Assembly (NCBI RefSeq): GCF_001436115.1
Contig: NZ_AYZQ01000001.1
Location: 372,001 to 436,000 of the forward strand
Direction of reading: 5' to 3'
Length of the DNA stretch: 64,000 nt
Source of the DNA: Lacticaseibacillus brantae DSM 23927
GTDB lineage: Bacteria; Bacillota; Bacilli; Lactobacillales; Lactobacillaceae
Below are positions 9,555-17,920 of the stretch, in pieces. The position numbers and the translations under genes are program-made. Below the pieces are notes generated by a model. The model ran no database searches, had not been told where the DNA came from, and worked only from the letters and a program-made list of their open reading frames with translations. The first letter of the stretch is position 1. Each line of letters starts with the position of its first letter.

Positions 9555-11000
9555 TTAGTATACGATGTTTGCTTGCATTTGGCGTACTTTTTTGGCTGCT
9601 TCGGCTTGTAAAAAGGCGTGCATCCGCGACCAACTGGCAAAACTTTCGCTATCAACATAATAATATGGGGCGTGAATCGCTGGGTCTGGGAAGACGACTT
9701 GGGCATGATCGGTGGTAATAATCAACTCAGGACTCTGGGTCCAATTGACCAAGCGCAGGTAACGAACGTGGCTTAAGTTGACCGTCAACTGATCCACCGA
9801 GCGTTGCGTCAGGTGCGGGTCAAAGGCCACCCGTAAGCGCAACGCCTCATTAAGCTGCGGCAAGTGTGGCCACAGCAATTGGAAGAAAGCCGCTGTGAGT
9901 GTGTCTTTGACGGCAGGTGTTAGCTCAAAATCGAAATGTGCCGTTTCAAAAAAGTTAGTTAATGCTTGGCGGAGGCGCGGAATTGGGGTGTTTAGTGGGT
10001 CGTCGTCTAATCCCCACTCATCAAACGGTAATTTATGATTTAAAACCATGGCGGCCACAATCACCACCAGCAAATTTCCCATTAGCGGTAAATGATTTAA
10101 CACAACACTATTCTGATCGAAGCGCCGGCTGAGGTAGCCATCCAGGGCTTCAACTAGCTGCCAAGCCTTGCTTTGATGGCGGACATGGTAGCCGACAAAA
10201 GCTGCTAGACTCGTCTGATCATCGACGTGGAAACTTGGTCGCATCCAATTGACCAGATAAACAAATCTTTGAGCGTCAAGCGCAATGCTGGTGGTATCGA
10301 GCGCGACGTCTGGCCATGGCACAAATGCCGACCAATCAAGGCCCTTTAACGGGTGCCCCTGCCGATGTTGCGCAATGGCCAAACTGAGCGCTAAATGGGC
10401 CGCAGTTGCCGAAGGAAGCTGTTCTTGCAGCTGGTTGATCCATTCAACCTGCTGTTCTTCATTAGGGATAAGTCCCGGCAAAGTCGTCCCCCCGGCTAGA
10501 ATGTGCCAAAACAGCTGGTCATAAAACAACCGAATGACAACTTCGTCGCCCTTAAACCGCACTGGGTTCAACGCGACCGTGACCCCCAGCGGCCGCAAAA
10601 ATTCTTGTAATGGCCGTAATCGCCGATACAAGGTTGCCCGACTCATTTGTAAGGCATTCAGAAATTGTGGCTCGTACCAGTCACTATGCAATAAAGTAAT
10701 CAAAGCAAATTGGGTCGTTGTTGCCTGCCCCAATAGGAAACTCGCATAAACAGCCACGTCTACAGTCAGCGCCTGATAATTGATCATCGTGTTCTTTAAC
10801 AATAACGCTGGATGGGTGGCATCGATTTGTTGGAGATCCGCTTGCACCGCCTGAAGGCGCATTAATGCAGTGCGTCGATTGAGTCCCGTGACCGCCGCTA
10901 ATTGCGTGACGGTGACTGGTTTAACTTCGTTCATGAGTTGCCGATATAAATTTAAGCGTTCCTGGGCGGATTCACTTAGCATTACTGTGGTAATCTCCAT
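9555..11000 (-). CDS. Mga-like helix-turn-helix transcriptional regulator
   Basis: A 481-residue predicted DNA-binding protein. The N-terminal part has one HTH-like stretch (PVTVTQLAAVTGLNRRTALMRLQAVQ, about 29-54) and a second (NALQMSRATLYRRLRPLQEFL, about 115-135), the paired arrangement of Mga/AtxA-type regulators. The long C-terminal part would correspond to PRD-like regulatory domains and may be a target of PTS phosphorylation, but I cannot assign phosphorylated histidines. The ATG at 11000 has GGGGGAGGGG upstream. It is transcribed away from nrdHEF and is followed by the unknown gene at 9212. Its target genes are unknown. Confidence 0.75.
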   Translation of the reverse strand: MEITTVMLSESAQERLNLYRQLMNEVKPVTVTQLAAVTGLNRRTALMRLQAVQADLQQIDATHPALLLKNTMINYQALTVDVAVYASFLLGQATTTQFALITLLHSDWYEPQFLNALQMSRATLYRRLRPLQEFLRPLGVTVALNPVRFKGDEVVIRLFYDQLFWHILAGGTTLPGLIPNEEQQVEWINQLQEQLPSATAAHLALSLAIAQHRQGHPLKGLDWSAFVPWPDVALDTTSIALDAQRFVYLVNWMRPSFHVDDQTSLAAFVGYHVRHQSKAWQLVEALDGYLSRRFDQNSVVLNHLPLMGNLLVVIVAAMVLNHKLPFDEWGLDDDPLNTPIPRLRQALTNFFETAHFDFELTPAVKDTLTAAFFQLLWPHLPQLNEALRLRVAFDPHLTQRSVDQLTVNLSHVRYLRLVNWTQSPELIITTDHAQVVFPDPAIHAPYYYVDSESFASWSRMHAFLQAEAAKKVRQMQANIVY

Positions 11001-11062
11001 AATTTTCCCCTCCCCCAGGGTAAAATAACAGCGCACACAATTTAATTGCATCCTTATTATAG

Positions 11063-11076
11063 TTGAAAGCGCTCAA
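11063..11076. promoter_or_regulatory. Weak cre-like site upstream of the Mga-like regulator
   Basis: TTGAAAGCGCTCAA has the CG-centred dyad of CcpA sites with one or two mismatches, 63-76 bases upstream of the regulator start. It would link the regulator to carbon source, but one site with mismatches is weak evidence. Confidence 0.3.
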
Positions 11077-11158
11077 ATTTAAAATCACGATTGCAGAATA
11101 TTTATTGGCAAAGTGAAACTGTCTCAGCTATACTAGATTTATGCCTCAAACCAAGTGA

Positions 11159-11194
11159 ACACCACATATTGTGACGCCACACAATATGTGGTGT
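11159..11194. promoter_or_regulatory. Candidate paired NrdR boxes upstream of nrdHEF, forming a palindrome
   Basis: ACACCACATATTGTGA (11159-11174) and ACACAATATGTGGTGT (11179-11194) match the NrdR box consensus as I know it (ACAC-W-A-T-A-T-A-T-W-GTGT) at 13 and 14 of 16 positions. Their starts are 20 bases apart, two helical turns. They end seven bases before the -35 of the nrd promoter. Because the two are also inverted copies they form a perfect 15-bp hairpin followed by five T, resembling a terminator, but no plus-strand gene upstream needs one. NrdR control of class Ib genes is established knowledge. Confidence 0.6.
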
Positions 11195-11200
11195 TTTTGA

Positions 11201-11229
11201 TTGACTAAGGGTACATGATACGGTATGCT
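11201..11229 (+). promoter_or_regulatory. Promoter of nrdHEF
   Basis: TTGACT (11201-11206), 17-base spacer, TATGCT (11224-11229), 31 bases before the nrdH start. A second possible promoter, TTGGCA-18-TATACT at 11105-11134, lies upstream of the palindrome; if used, its RNA would run through the hairpin and T-run. Confidence 0.6.
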
Positions 11230-11260
11230 AATCACATCAATAAAAAGCGAGATGATATTT

Positions 11261-11488
11261 ATGTCAAAGATTACAGTGTTCACCCGTAACGGTTGTCCAC
11301 AATGCCGGATGACCAAAAATTTCTTGCAAACCCACAACATCGACTTTGTGGAACATAACATTAATGAAGAACCCGAATACATCGACTACCTTAAAGACAA
11401 GGGCTACCAGATGGTTCCAGTGCTCGAAGCGGGCAATGTTTCCTTCTCAGGTTTCCGTCCAGATGCCTTGAAGCAATTGGCTGGCTAG
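11261..11488 (+). CDS. nrdH: NrdH glutaredoxin-like redoxin
   Basis: Electron donor for class Ib ribonucleotide reductase, normally reduced by thioredoxin reductase. The 75 residues have the redox motif C12-P-Q-C15 and the C-terminal signature FSGFRPDALKQL typical of NrdH. I use the ATG at 11261 (MSKITVF) because the redoxin fold starts there and GAGATG lies upstream; earlier in-frame starts would overlap the -10 region. First gene of nrdHEF. A small terminator-like hairpin overlaps its stop codon and may reduce read-through into nrdE. Confidence 0.96.
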   Translation: MSKITVFTRNGCPQCRMTKNFLQTHNIDFVEHNINEEPEYIDYLKDKGYQMVPVLEAGNVSFSGFRPDALKQLAG

Positions 11489-11502
11489 AAGCCGGCTTTT
11501 TT
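11480..11502 (+). terminator. Terminator-like hairpin overlapping the nrdH stop codon
   Basis: GCTGGC-TAGAA-GCCGGC followed by TTTTTT; the nrdH stop TAG lies in the loop. The stem is only six pairs (one G-U), so partial termination or processing is more likely than full termination, because nrdE follows 40 bases after the stop with no evident promoter of its own. Confidence 0.5.
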
Positions 11503-11528
11503 AATCTAATCAGAAAGCAGGAAAGCCC

Positions 11529-13700
11529 ATGTCTTTAAAAACCCTTCAACCCGATACAGTGACTTACTACGCATTAAATAACGAAATTAACATTCCTGTT
11601 GACGGCCAAATTCCTTTAAATAAGGATAAGGACGCCCTCAGTGCCTTCATCAACGAAAACGTCATCCCCAATACCATGACTTTTGATAGTTTACGCCAAC
11701 GCTTGGATTACTTAATCGATAACGATTATTACGAAGCTGACTTCCTCAGTAAGTATCCTCAGGCGTTCTTGGATCAGCTGAATGACTACTTAATTGACCA
11801 GCATTTCACCTTCAAGTCTTTCATGGCGGCCTATAAGTTTTATGCCCAATATGCCTTAAAGACTAATGATGGCAGTCTCTATCTTGAAGACTTTAAAGAT
11901 CGGGTCTTTGTCAATGCGTTGTATTTCGCTGATGGCGATCAAGCCTTAGCCCAACAATTGGCTGACGAAATGATTCATCAACGTTATCAACCAGCTACCC
12001 CATCTTTTTTGAATGCGGGCCGGGCCCGTCGCGGTGAATTAGTGTCTTGTTTCCTCTTGCAAATCACCGATGACATGAACTCCATCGGCCGTTCGATCAA
12101 TTCCGCTTTGGAATTGTCTCGTATCGGCGGTGGCGTTGGGATCACGTTGTCAAACCTGCGTGAAGCTGGTGCCCCAATCAAGGGCATCGACGGTGCGGCC
12201 AGTGGTGTGCTACCCGTAATGAAGTTGTTGGAAGACTCATTCTCCTACTCCAATCAATTGGGTCAACGCCAGGGTGCCGGGGTGGTGTATCTCAACGTTT
12301 TCCACCCAGACATCATTTCATTCTTGGGCGCCAAGAAAGAAAACGCCGACGAAAAGTATCGCTTAAAGACCCTGAGCTTGGGCGTAATTGTCCCTGACAA
12401 GTATTATGAATTGATTGCTGACAATGCGGATATGTATCTCTTCTCCCCTTACTCCGTGGAAAAGGTTTACGGTCAACCCTTCTCATACATTGATATCACG
12501 GCTGAATACGACAATATGGTCGCAAACCCTGAAATCAAGAAGTATAAGATTAAGGCGCGCGACTTAGAAAACGAAATTTCTAAGTTGCAACAAGAATCTG
12601 GCTATCCTTACATCATCAATATTGATACCGCTAATGCGGCTAACCCAATCAATGGGAAGATTATTATGAGCAATCTTTGCTCAGAAATCTTGCAGGTTCA
12701 GACCCCTTCAATGATTAATAATCGTCAGGAATATGATCAAATGGGCACTGACATTTCCTGCAATTTGGGTTCCACGAACATTCCTAACCTGATGAGTTCG
12801 CCAGACTTTGGCCAAAGCGTTGATGCCATGGTCCGCGCCCTCACCTTTGTGACGGATAACAGTCAAATTGATGTCGTGCCTTCCATCGAAAATGGGAACA
12901 ATCTTGCCCACACAATTGGGCTTGGCGCAATGGGCCTACATACCTACTTCGCCTTGAATCACATGGCATATGGCTCAGAAGAATCCCTTGATTTCACCAA
13001 TATTTATTTCATGTTGCTCAATTACTACTCTTTGAAAGCATCCAATGAAATTGCCCGTGAACGCAAGACCACTTTTGCTGGGTTTGAGGACAGCAAGTAT
13101 GCCGATGGCAGTTACTTCTTACATTACATCGAAGACAACATTCAACCCCAGACAGCGAAAGTCCAAGCACTGTTTAAGGATATTGATGTCCCAACGGCTG
13201 CTGACTGGGAAGCTTTGCGCGATGCTGTCATGGCTGACGGTTTATACCACCAAAACCGTCTGGCGGTTGCCCCAAATGGTTCAATTAGTTACATCAACGA
13301 TACCAGTGCCTCCTTGCAGCCAATCGTTAACCGGATTGAAGATCGCCAAGAAAAGAAAATTGGGACGATTTTCTATCCAGCACCTGGTCTGTCAAACGAC
13401 ACCCTGCCTTACTACACTAGTGCTTATGACATGGACATGCGTAAAGTGATTGACGTCTATGCCGAAGCCCAAAAACATGTGGATCAAGGCATGTCGATGA
13501 CCCTCTTTATGCGCAGTACCATTCCAGCGGGCCTCTACCCTTGGAAAGCAGGTCGGACCAACAAAATGACCACGCGGGACTTGAACATCTTGCGGAACTA
13601 TGCGCATCATAAAGGTATCAAGTCGATTTATTACATCCGCACTTACACAGACGACCAAGAAGAAATTGGCAGTAACGCTTGTGAAAGCTGCGTCATCTAA
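11529..13700 (+). CDS. nrdE: Class Ib ribonucleoside-diphosphate reductase, alpha subunit
   Basis: Reduces ribonucleoside diphosphates to deoxy forms, with NrdF as radical generator and NrdH as reductant. The 723 residues include the first redox cysteine (GELVSCFLLQ), the thiyl-radical region (SNLCSEIL), the ISCNLGS stretch with the partner cysteine, and the C-terminal swinging pair in NACESCVI. No N-terminal ATP-cone is seen, as expected for class Ib. AGCAGGAAAGCCC precedes the ATG. It is the middle gene of nrdHEF; nrdI, which activates manganese-loaded NrdF in many bacteria, is not in this cluster. Confidence 0.97.
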   Translation: MSLKTLQPDTVTYYALNNEINIPVDGQIPLNKDKDALSAFINENVIPNTMTFDSLRQRLDYLIDNDYYEADFLSKYPQAFLDQLNDYLIDQHFTFKSFMAAYKFYAQYALKTNDGSLYLEDFKDRVFVNALYFADGDQALAQQLADEMIHQRYQPATPSFLNAGRARRGELVSCFLLQITDDMNSIGRSINSALELSRIGGGVGITLSNLREAGAPIKGIDGAASGVLPVMKLLEDSFSYSNQLGQRQGAGVVYLNVFHPDIISFLGAKKENADEKYRLKTLSLGVIVPDKYYELIADNADMYLFSPYSVEKVYGQPFSYIDITAEYDNMVANPEIKKYKIKARDLENEISKLQQESGYPYIINIDTANAANPINGKIIMSNLCSEILQVQTPSMINNRQEYDQMGTDISCNLGSTNIPNLMSSPDFGQSVDAMVRALTFVTDNSQIDVVPSIENGNNLAHTIGLGAMGLHTYFALNHMAYGSEESLDFTNIYFMLLNYYSLKASNEIARERKTTFAGFEDSKYADGSYFLHYIEDNIQPQTAKVQALFKDIDVPTAADWEALRDAVMADGLYHQNRLAVAPNGSISYINDTSASLQPIVNRIEDRQEKKIGTIFYPAPGLSNDTLPYYTSAYDMDMRKVIDVYAEAQKHVDQGMSMTLFMRSTIPAGLYPWKAGRTNKMTTRDLNILRNYAHHKGIKSIYYIRTYTDDQEEIGSNACESCVI

Positions 13701-13711
13701 AAAATTTTTGG

Positions 13712-13740
13712 CAATCGCCGTCAACTGCTGATGGCGATTG
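13712..13740 (+). other. Hairpin between nrdE and nrdF
   Basis: CAATCGCC (13712-13719) pairs with GGCGATTG (13733-13740), followed by TTTGTTG. It could attenuate or process the nrdE-nrdF mRNA. The T-run is interrupted, so it is not a strong terminator. Confidence 0.45.
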
Positions 13741-13763
13741 TTTGTTGATAAAGAGGAGAAGTT

Positions 13764-14720
13764 ATGGCAGACAACTATATCGCAATTAACTGGAATGCAA
13801 TTGAAGATCAAATTGATAAGGCGACTTGGGAGAAACTGACCGAACAATTCTGGCTCGATACCCGGATTCCTTTGTCGAATGATTTGGATGACTGGCGAAG
13901 TCTCACCCCTGACGAACAATGGGTCGTGGGCCACGTGTTTGGCGGCCTGACGTTGCTTGATACTTTGCAGTCTCAAGACGGGATGGCCAGCTTGCGCCAA
14001 AATATTCGGACGCAACAAGAGGAAGCCGTGTTGAACAACATCCAATTCATGGAATCCGTCCACGCTAAGAGTTACTCATCGATTTTCTCAACGCTGAATA
14101 CGCCAACGGAAATTGATGAAATCTTTGATTGGACGAACGCCAATGAACATCTGCAATATAAGGCCAATCGGATTAACGGCATCTATCACGAAGGCACACC
14201 GTTGCAGAAGAAAATTGCCAGTGTCTTCTTGGAAACTTTCTTATTTTATTCCGGGTTCTTCACCCCGCTCTATTACTTAGGCAACAACAAGCTGACCAAC
14301 GTCGCCGAGATTATCAAATTGATCATCCGGGATGAAAGTGTTCACGGAACCTATATCGGTTACAAGTTCCAATTGGGCTTTAATGAACTCTCTGTGGCCG
14401 AACAAGATGACTTGCGTAACTGGATGTATGATTTGCTGTACGAGCTGTACGCCAACGAAGAAGCGTATACGAACGACGTCTATGAGAAGACCACGTGGAC
14501 CGATGAAGTTCTCACCTTCTTGCGCTATAACGCTAACAAGGCGCTGATGAATCTGGGCCAAGAGCCCCTCTTCCCTGATACGGCTGCGGACGTGAATCCA
14601 ATTGTCATGAACGGGATTTCCACGAGCACCGCCAATCACGATTTCTTCTCTCAAGTTGGGAATGGTTATCGGATTGGTCAAGTCGAAGCGATGGGTAATG
14701 ATGACTACAATTTCGACTAA
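13764..14720 (+). CDS. nrdF: Class Ib ribonucleoside-diphosphate reductase, beta subunit
   Basis: Carries the dimetal (Mn or Fe) centre and the tyrosyl radical that starts catalysis in NrdE. The 318 residues show the metal-ligand segments TLQSQDGM, IQFMESVHAKSYSSIF (glutamate, histidine and the likely radical tyrosine), LETFLFYSGF and IIRDESVHGTYIGYK. AGAGGAG precedes the ATG at 13764. Last gene of nrdHEF, closed by the terminator at 14732-14772. Confidence 0.97.
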   Translation: MADNYIAINWNAIEDQIDKATWEKLTEQFWLDTRIPLSNDLDDWRSLTPDEQWVVGHVFGGLTLLDTLQSQDGMASLRQNIRTQQEEAVLNNIQFMESVHAKSYSSIFSTLNTPTEIDEIFDWTNANEHLQYKANRINGIYHEGTPLQKKIASVFLETFLFYSGFFTPLYYLGNNKLTNVAEIIKLIIRDESVHGTYIGYKFQLGFNELSVAEQDDLRNWMYDLLYELYANEEAYTNDVYEKTTWTDEVLTFLRYNANKALMNLGQEPLFPDTAADVNPIVMNGISTSTANHDFFSQVGNGYRIGQVEAMGNDDYNFD

Positions 14721-14731
14721 AGTGAAACACA

Positions 14732-14772
14732 AAAAAACGTTGCGAAACCAATCCGGTTTCGCAACGTTTTTT
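14732..14772. terminator. Bidirectional terminator between nrdF and pepO
   Basis: Perfect long stem (AAAAAACGTTGCGAAACC and its complement) around a short loop, with A and T tracts on the two sides; shared by convergent nrdF and pepO. Confidence 0.92.
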
Positions 14773-14777
14773 ATTTG

Positions 14778-16670
14778 TTACCAGATATGAACACGTTTGT
14801 CAGGTGCCAAGTACATCTTGTCACTTGGTTTAACATCAAAAGTTGTGTACCATTCATCCAAGTTTTGCGGTTGGACGTTGGCCCGTAACTTAGCTGGGGC
14901 ATGCACATCAATATTGAGGAGCAATTGTTGGTAGGCAATTCGCGCCTTTTGCCGCCAAACGCGCGCCCAGTTGATGAAGAAATCTTCCAAATTGACATTG
15001 GGATCTTCTTGCGCGGTTTCTAGTGCGGCCGCTAAGCCCCCAGCATCGGCGATGTTTTCGGAGACGACGAGCTTACCGTTGACCTTGCCGGCTTCAGTTT
15101 CTAAACCGTCAAATTCAGCAATCATTTGCTCAGTGAGTTTATTAAAAGCAGTATAATCCGCTTCTTGCCACCAATTCACCATGTTGCCGAATTCGTCAAA
15201 CTGCGCCCCATTGTTGTCAAAGCCATGAGAAATTTCGTGGGCAATGACGGCCCCAATGCCACCGAGATTGACACTATCACTTTGATCGAGCGCGTAGAAT
15301 GGCGCCTGTAAAATGGCGGCCGGGAAGGTGATGTCATTACGGGAGGGATCGTAACTCGCATTCACTAAGTGGCCAGGCATGTTCCATTCAGTGCGGTCAA
15401 CGGGTTTGGTTAACTTGCTCAAAGAATCTTGATGGCGCACTTGCGCCAGTTTGGTCACAGCCGTCAACAAGTCGTCAGCGGTATTTACATGCAACTTGGC
15501 ATAGACGGCATTCGCTGAGTCAGGATAACCCATTTTCAGCACCATTTTGTCGAGCTTAACAATGGCCTTCGCTTTAGTTTGGTCAGAGAGCCAAGTAGAA
15601 TTGGTTAACCGACGTTTGTAGGTTTGAATCATGCGTTCGACTAATTGGGTGACGTCTTTTTTAGCGGCTTCGCCAAAATATGTGCGACCATAATAGATCC
15701 CGATTGGTTCGCTAAAGAAGCTGTTGGCTAAGCGATAAGCATGCTTAGCTTGTGATGGTGCGGCTGGGCTACCAGACAAGGCCCGGCCGAATTCGCCGCC
15801 CAGCACGCGTAATTCATCACTTAAGAACCCAGTGTTACTCAGCAAGTCGTTCACATAAGCCCAGTGAATATATTGGACAAAAGTATCCGCATTAAAGATT
15901 TCCGTGAAGTGGGCCAAGAACTTCGGATCGGCCACAATAATAGTCTCAGGTTGTTCAGGCAAATCTGCTTGCACAAAGCGCGTGAAATCAAAGTCACCCA
16001 ATTGCTTAACCACGTCGTCAAAGCTTTGTGGATTATAGGCCTTTGGGTAGTCAGCCCATTCTTCACTACTCTTCACCCGAGCCGCTATCAAGGCGTCAAA
16101 GGCTAAGGTGTCATCCAAGTAGCGTTGTTGTTCAGCGTCATCAAGATTGGTTTCCGCCAAAATTTTCTTGGTCATTGAAGACCACAACGTGAGTAACTGT
16201 GCCCCCTGCTCGTTACCAGCCGCGTAATAGGTGGTATCCGGCAAAATGGTACTTGGACCATAAATCGTGTAGCGATTGATTGCGGTGTTCTTCATATCTG
16301 GTTCGACGCTACCGCTGAATGGCAGTGGGAACAGTTCTTGTTCCAGGGCAGCAGCTTTTTTTTGATAGTCAGCTAATGTCAGCCCATTGAGCGCTTGCAG
16401 GCGATCAAGTGCTGGTTGAATACCCGCATTGTCGCGCGCATCAAAATCGCTGGCTAAGCCATAAAGATTGATGGCTTCTTCAAATTCTGCGCTTGGGGCT
16501 TTCTTGGTGCCACCGGCGACTGCATCGAAATCGGCCATCAACTTCGCTTCAACGTCATCAGCAAGGTCTTGGAATCCACCAGTTGCTGGCTTATCGTCTG
16601 GAATCACGGCCGTTTCAGCCCATTCCCCGTTTACGGCTTCATATAAATCATCTTGATAACGTGCTGTCAT
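14778..16670 (-). CDS. pepO: M13 family zinc endopeptidase PepO
   Basis: Cytoplasmic oligopeptidase of the neprilysin family, used by lactic acid bacteria to degrade casein-derived and other peptides. The 630 residues include the zinc site HEISH (first histidine about residue 478, in VIAHEISHGFDNNGAQFD) and the third ligand motif SENIADAGG about 60 residues later. The C-terminus ends VHIW, as in other family members. There is no signal peptide, consistent with an intracellular enzyme. GGAGGAG precedes the ATG at 16670; a -10-like TATAAT lies at 16721-16726 without a clear -35. Confidence 0.96.
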   Translation of the reverse strand: MTARYQDDLYEAVNGEWAETAVIPDDKPATGGFQDLADDVEAKLMADFDAVAGGTKKAPSAEFEEAINLYGLASDFDARDNAGIQPALDRLQALNGLTLADYQKKAAALEQELFPLPFSGSVEPDMKNTAINRYTIYGPSTILPDTTYYAAGNEQGAQLLTLWSSMTKKILAETNLDDAEQQRYLDDTLAFDALIAARVKSSEEWADYPKAYNPQSFDDVVKQLGDFDFTRFVQADLPEQPETIIVADPKFLAHFTEIFNADTFVQYIHWAYVNDLLSNTGFLSDELRVLGGEFGRALSGSPAAPSQAKHAYRLANSFFSEPIGIYYGRTYFGEAAKKDVTQLVERMIQTYKRRLTNSTWLSDQTKAKAIVKLDKMVLKMGYPDSANAVYAKLHVNTADDLLTAVTKLAQVRHQDSLSKLTKPVDRTEWNMPGHLVNASYDPSRNDITFPAAILQAPFYALDQSDSVNLGGIGAVIAHEISHGFDNNGAQFDEFGNMVNWWQEADYTAFNKLTEQMIAEFDGLETEAGKVNGKLVVSENIADAGGLAAALETAQEDPNVNLEDFFINWARVWRQKARIAYQQLLLNIDVHAPAKLRANVQPQNLDEWYTTFDVKPSDKMYLAPDKRVHIW

Positions 16671-16842
16671 ATCATCGCTCCTCCGTTAAAATGAACTCAT
16701 TAATATCTCATGTGACGTTCATTATACGCCAATGTTTGCGTAAAGCCCAGAGTCAGCATTTAAAACTGCCCTCCAAGAAATCGCTTTCTTTACCCTAAGT
16801 TAGCGTGTAGAATAAACGGTGTAGGTCAAAGGAGGAAATGCC

Positions 16843-17856
16843 ATGTACTATGTCATCATGAAAGATCACGATATCCGCCGTAATCTCGCCACAGAACAAT
16901 ATATGATGAATGCCAAAAACTTCGATGAACCATTACTGCTCTTCTATTATGAAGGCCCATGTATCATCGTTGGCCGCAACCAGAACACCCTGGAAGAAAT
17001 TAATCAAAAATATGTTGAAGATCATCATATCGTCGTCACCCGGCGGTTGTCTGGTGGTGGGGCCGTGTATCAGGATTTGGGCAATCTCTGTTTTTCATTC
17101 GTCGTTGATGCCGACTCCGAAGACTTTGGCGATTTCAAATCCTTTACGCAGCCAATTGTCGATGTGTTACATGATATGGGTGCCACGACAGCCGAGGTTT
17201 CAGGTCGCAATGATATCCTGGTCGATGGCAAGAAATTTTCCGGGAATGCAATGTACACCCGTAACGGCAAGACATTCTCTCATGGCACTTTGATGTTGGA
17301 TGTGGATATGGATGTGGTTCCCCAAGCGCTCAACGTTCCCGCTGACAAAATCGAGAGTAAAGGCATTAAGTCTGTTCGCAGCCGGGTGACTAATTTGAAG
17401 CCATATCTGAGCTCTGAATATCAAAACATTAGTTTGGAAGCCTTTCGGGATCGTCTGCTAACTGGATTGTTTGGTGTTGATTCAGTGGCAGCCATTAAAG
17501 ACAAGGAATACCAAGTAACACCAGCGGACCAGGTTGAAATCGACAAAATTTACACCGAATACTACAACAACTGGGACTGGGTTTATGGCAAGTCCCCTGC
17601 CTTCACTGTCCAAAAGCGCCAGCACTTTGACATGGGGACCGTGGATGCGCGGCTCAAGATTGTGAATGGCAAAATTGAATCTGTCCGTTTCTTTGGCGAC
17701 TTTTTTGGCCCGCAAGATGTCGCTGATGTTGCCGATGCCCTAAAAGAAACGATTTACGATCGCGCCCACATCACCAGCGCCTTGGACGGTATCGACACCA
17801 ATCTCTATTTCACTGGAATCCCTAAAGCAGAGCTGGTGGAATTAATTGCGCAGTAA
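16843..17856 (+). CDS. lplA: Lipoate-protein ligase A
   Basis: Activates lipoate with ATP and attaches it to E2 or GcvH lipoyl domains. The 337 residues contain the conserved RRLSGGGAVYQDLGNLCFSF (from about residue 67), the lysine motif DGKKFSGNAMYTRNGKTFSHGTL, and a C-terminal accessory domain. AAAGGAGG precedes the ATG at 16843. The osmC-like gene lies 64 bases downstream with its own putative promoter. No E2 target is encoded in the window. Confidence 0.95.
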   Translation: MYYVIMKDHDIRRNLATEQYMMNAKNFDEPLLLFYYEGPCIIVGRNQNTLEEINQKYVEDHHIVVTRRLSGGGAVYQDLGNLCFSFVVDADSEDFGDFKSFTQPIVDVLHDMGATTAEVSGRNDILVDGKKFSGNAMYTRNGKTFSHGTLMLDVDMDVVPQALNVPADKIESKGIKSVRSRVTNLKPYLSSEYQNISLEAFRDRLLTGLFGVDSVAAIKDKEYQVTPADQVEIDKIYTEYYNNWDWVYGKSPAFTVQKRQHFDMGTVDARLKIVNGKIESVRFFGDFFGPQDVADVADALKETIYDRAHITSALDGIDTNLYFTGIPKAELVELIAQ

Positions 17857-17871
17857 GGTTAATGGCATGCG

Positions 17872-17894
17872 TGAAAACGGTTGCGTGGTACAAT
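17872..17894 (+). promoter_or_regulatory. Candidate cre site and -10 of the osmC-like gene
   Basis: TGAAAACGGTTGCG (17872-17885) matches the CcpA-binding cre consensus at all but the last base. It ends three bases before an extended -10 (TGG-TACAAT, -10 at 17889-17894). Such a position would suggest catabolite repression, but neither element is proven. Confidence 0.4.
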
Positions 17895-17920
17895 GTAGGT
17901 AGTGAAGGGAGACGAAGCAC

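Noticed and set aside
11159-11204. Ordinary rho-independent terminator upstream of nrdH
   Set aside because: The upstream neighbour is transcribed away from it, so there is nothing to terminate; the two halves match NrdR boxes and abut the promoter. A secondary RNA role cannot be excluded.
13392-14063. Long open frame of 223 codons antisense to nrdE-nrdF
   Set aside because: It lies over two certain genes, has no ribosome-binding site or recognisable domain, and its composition is that expected of the opposite strand.
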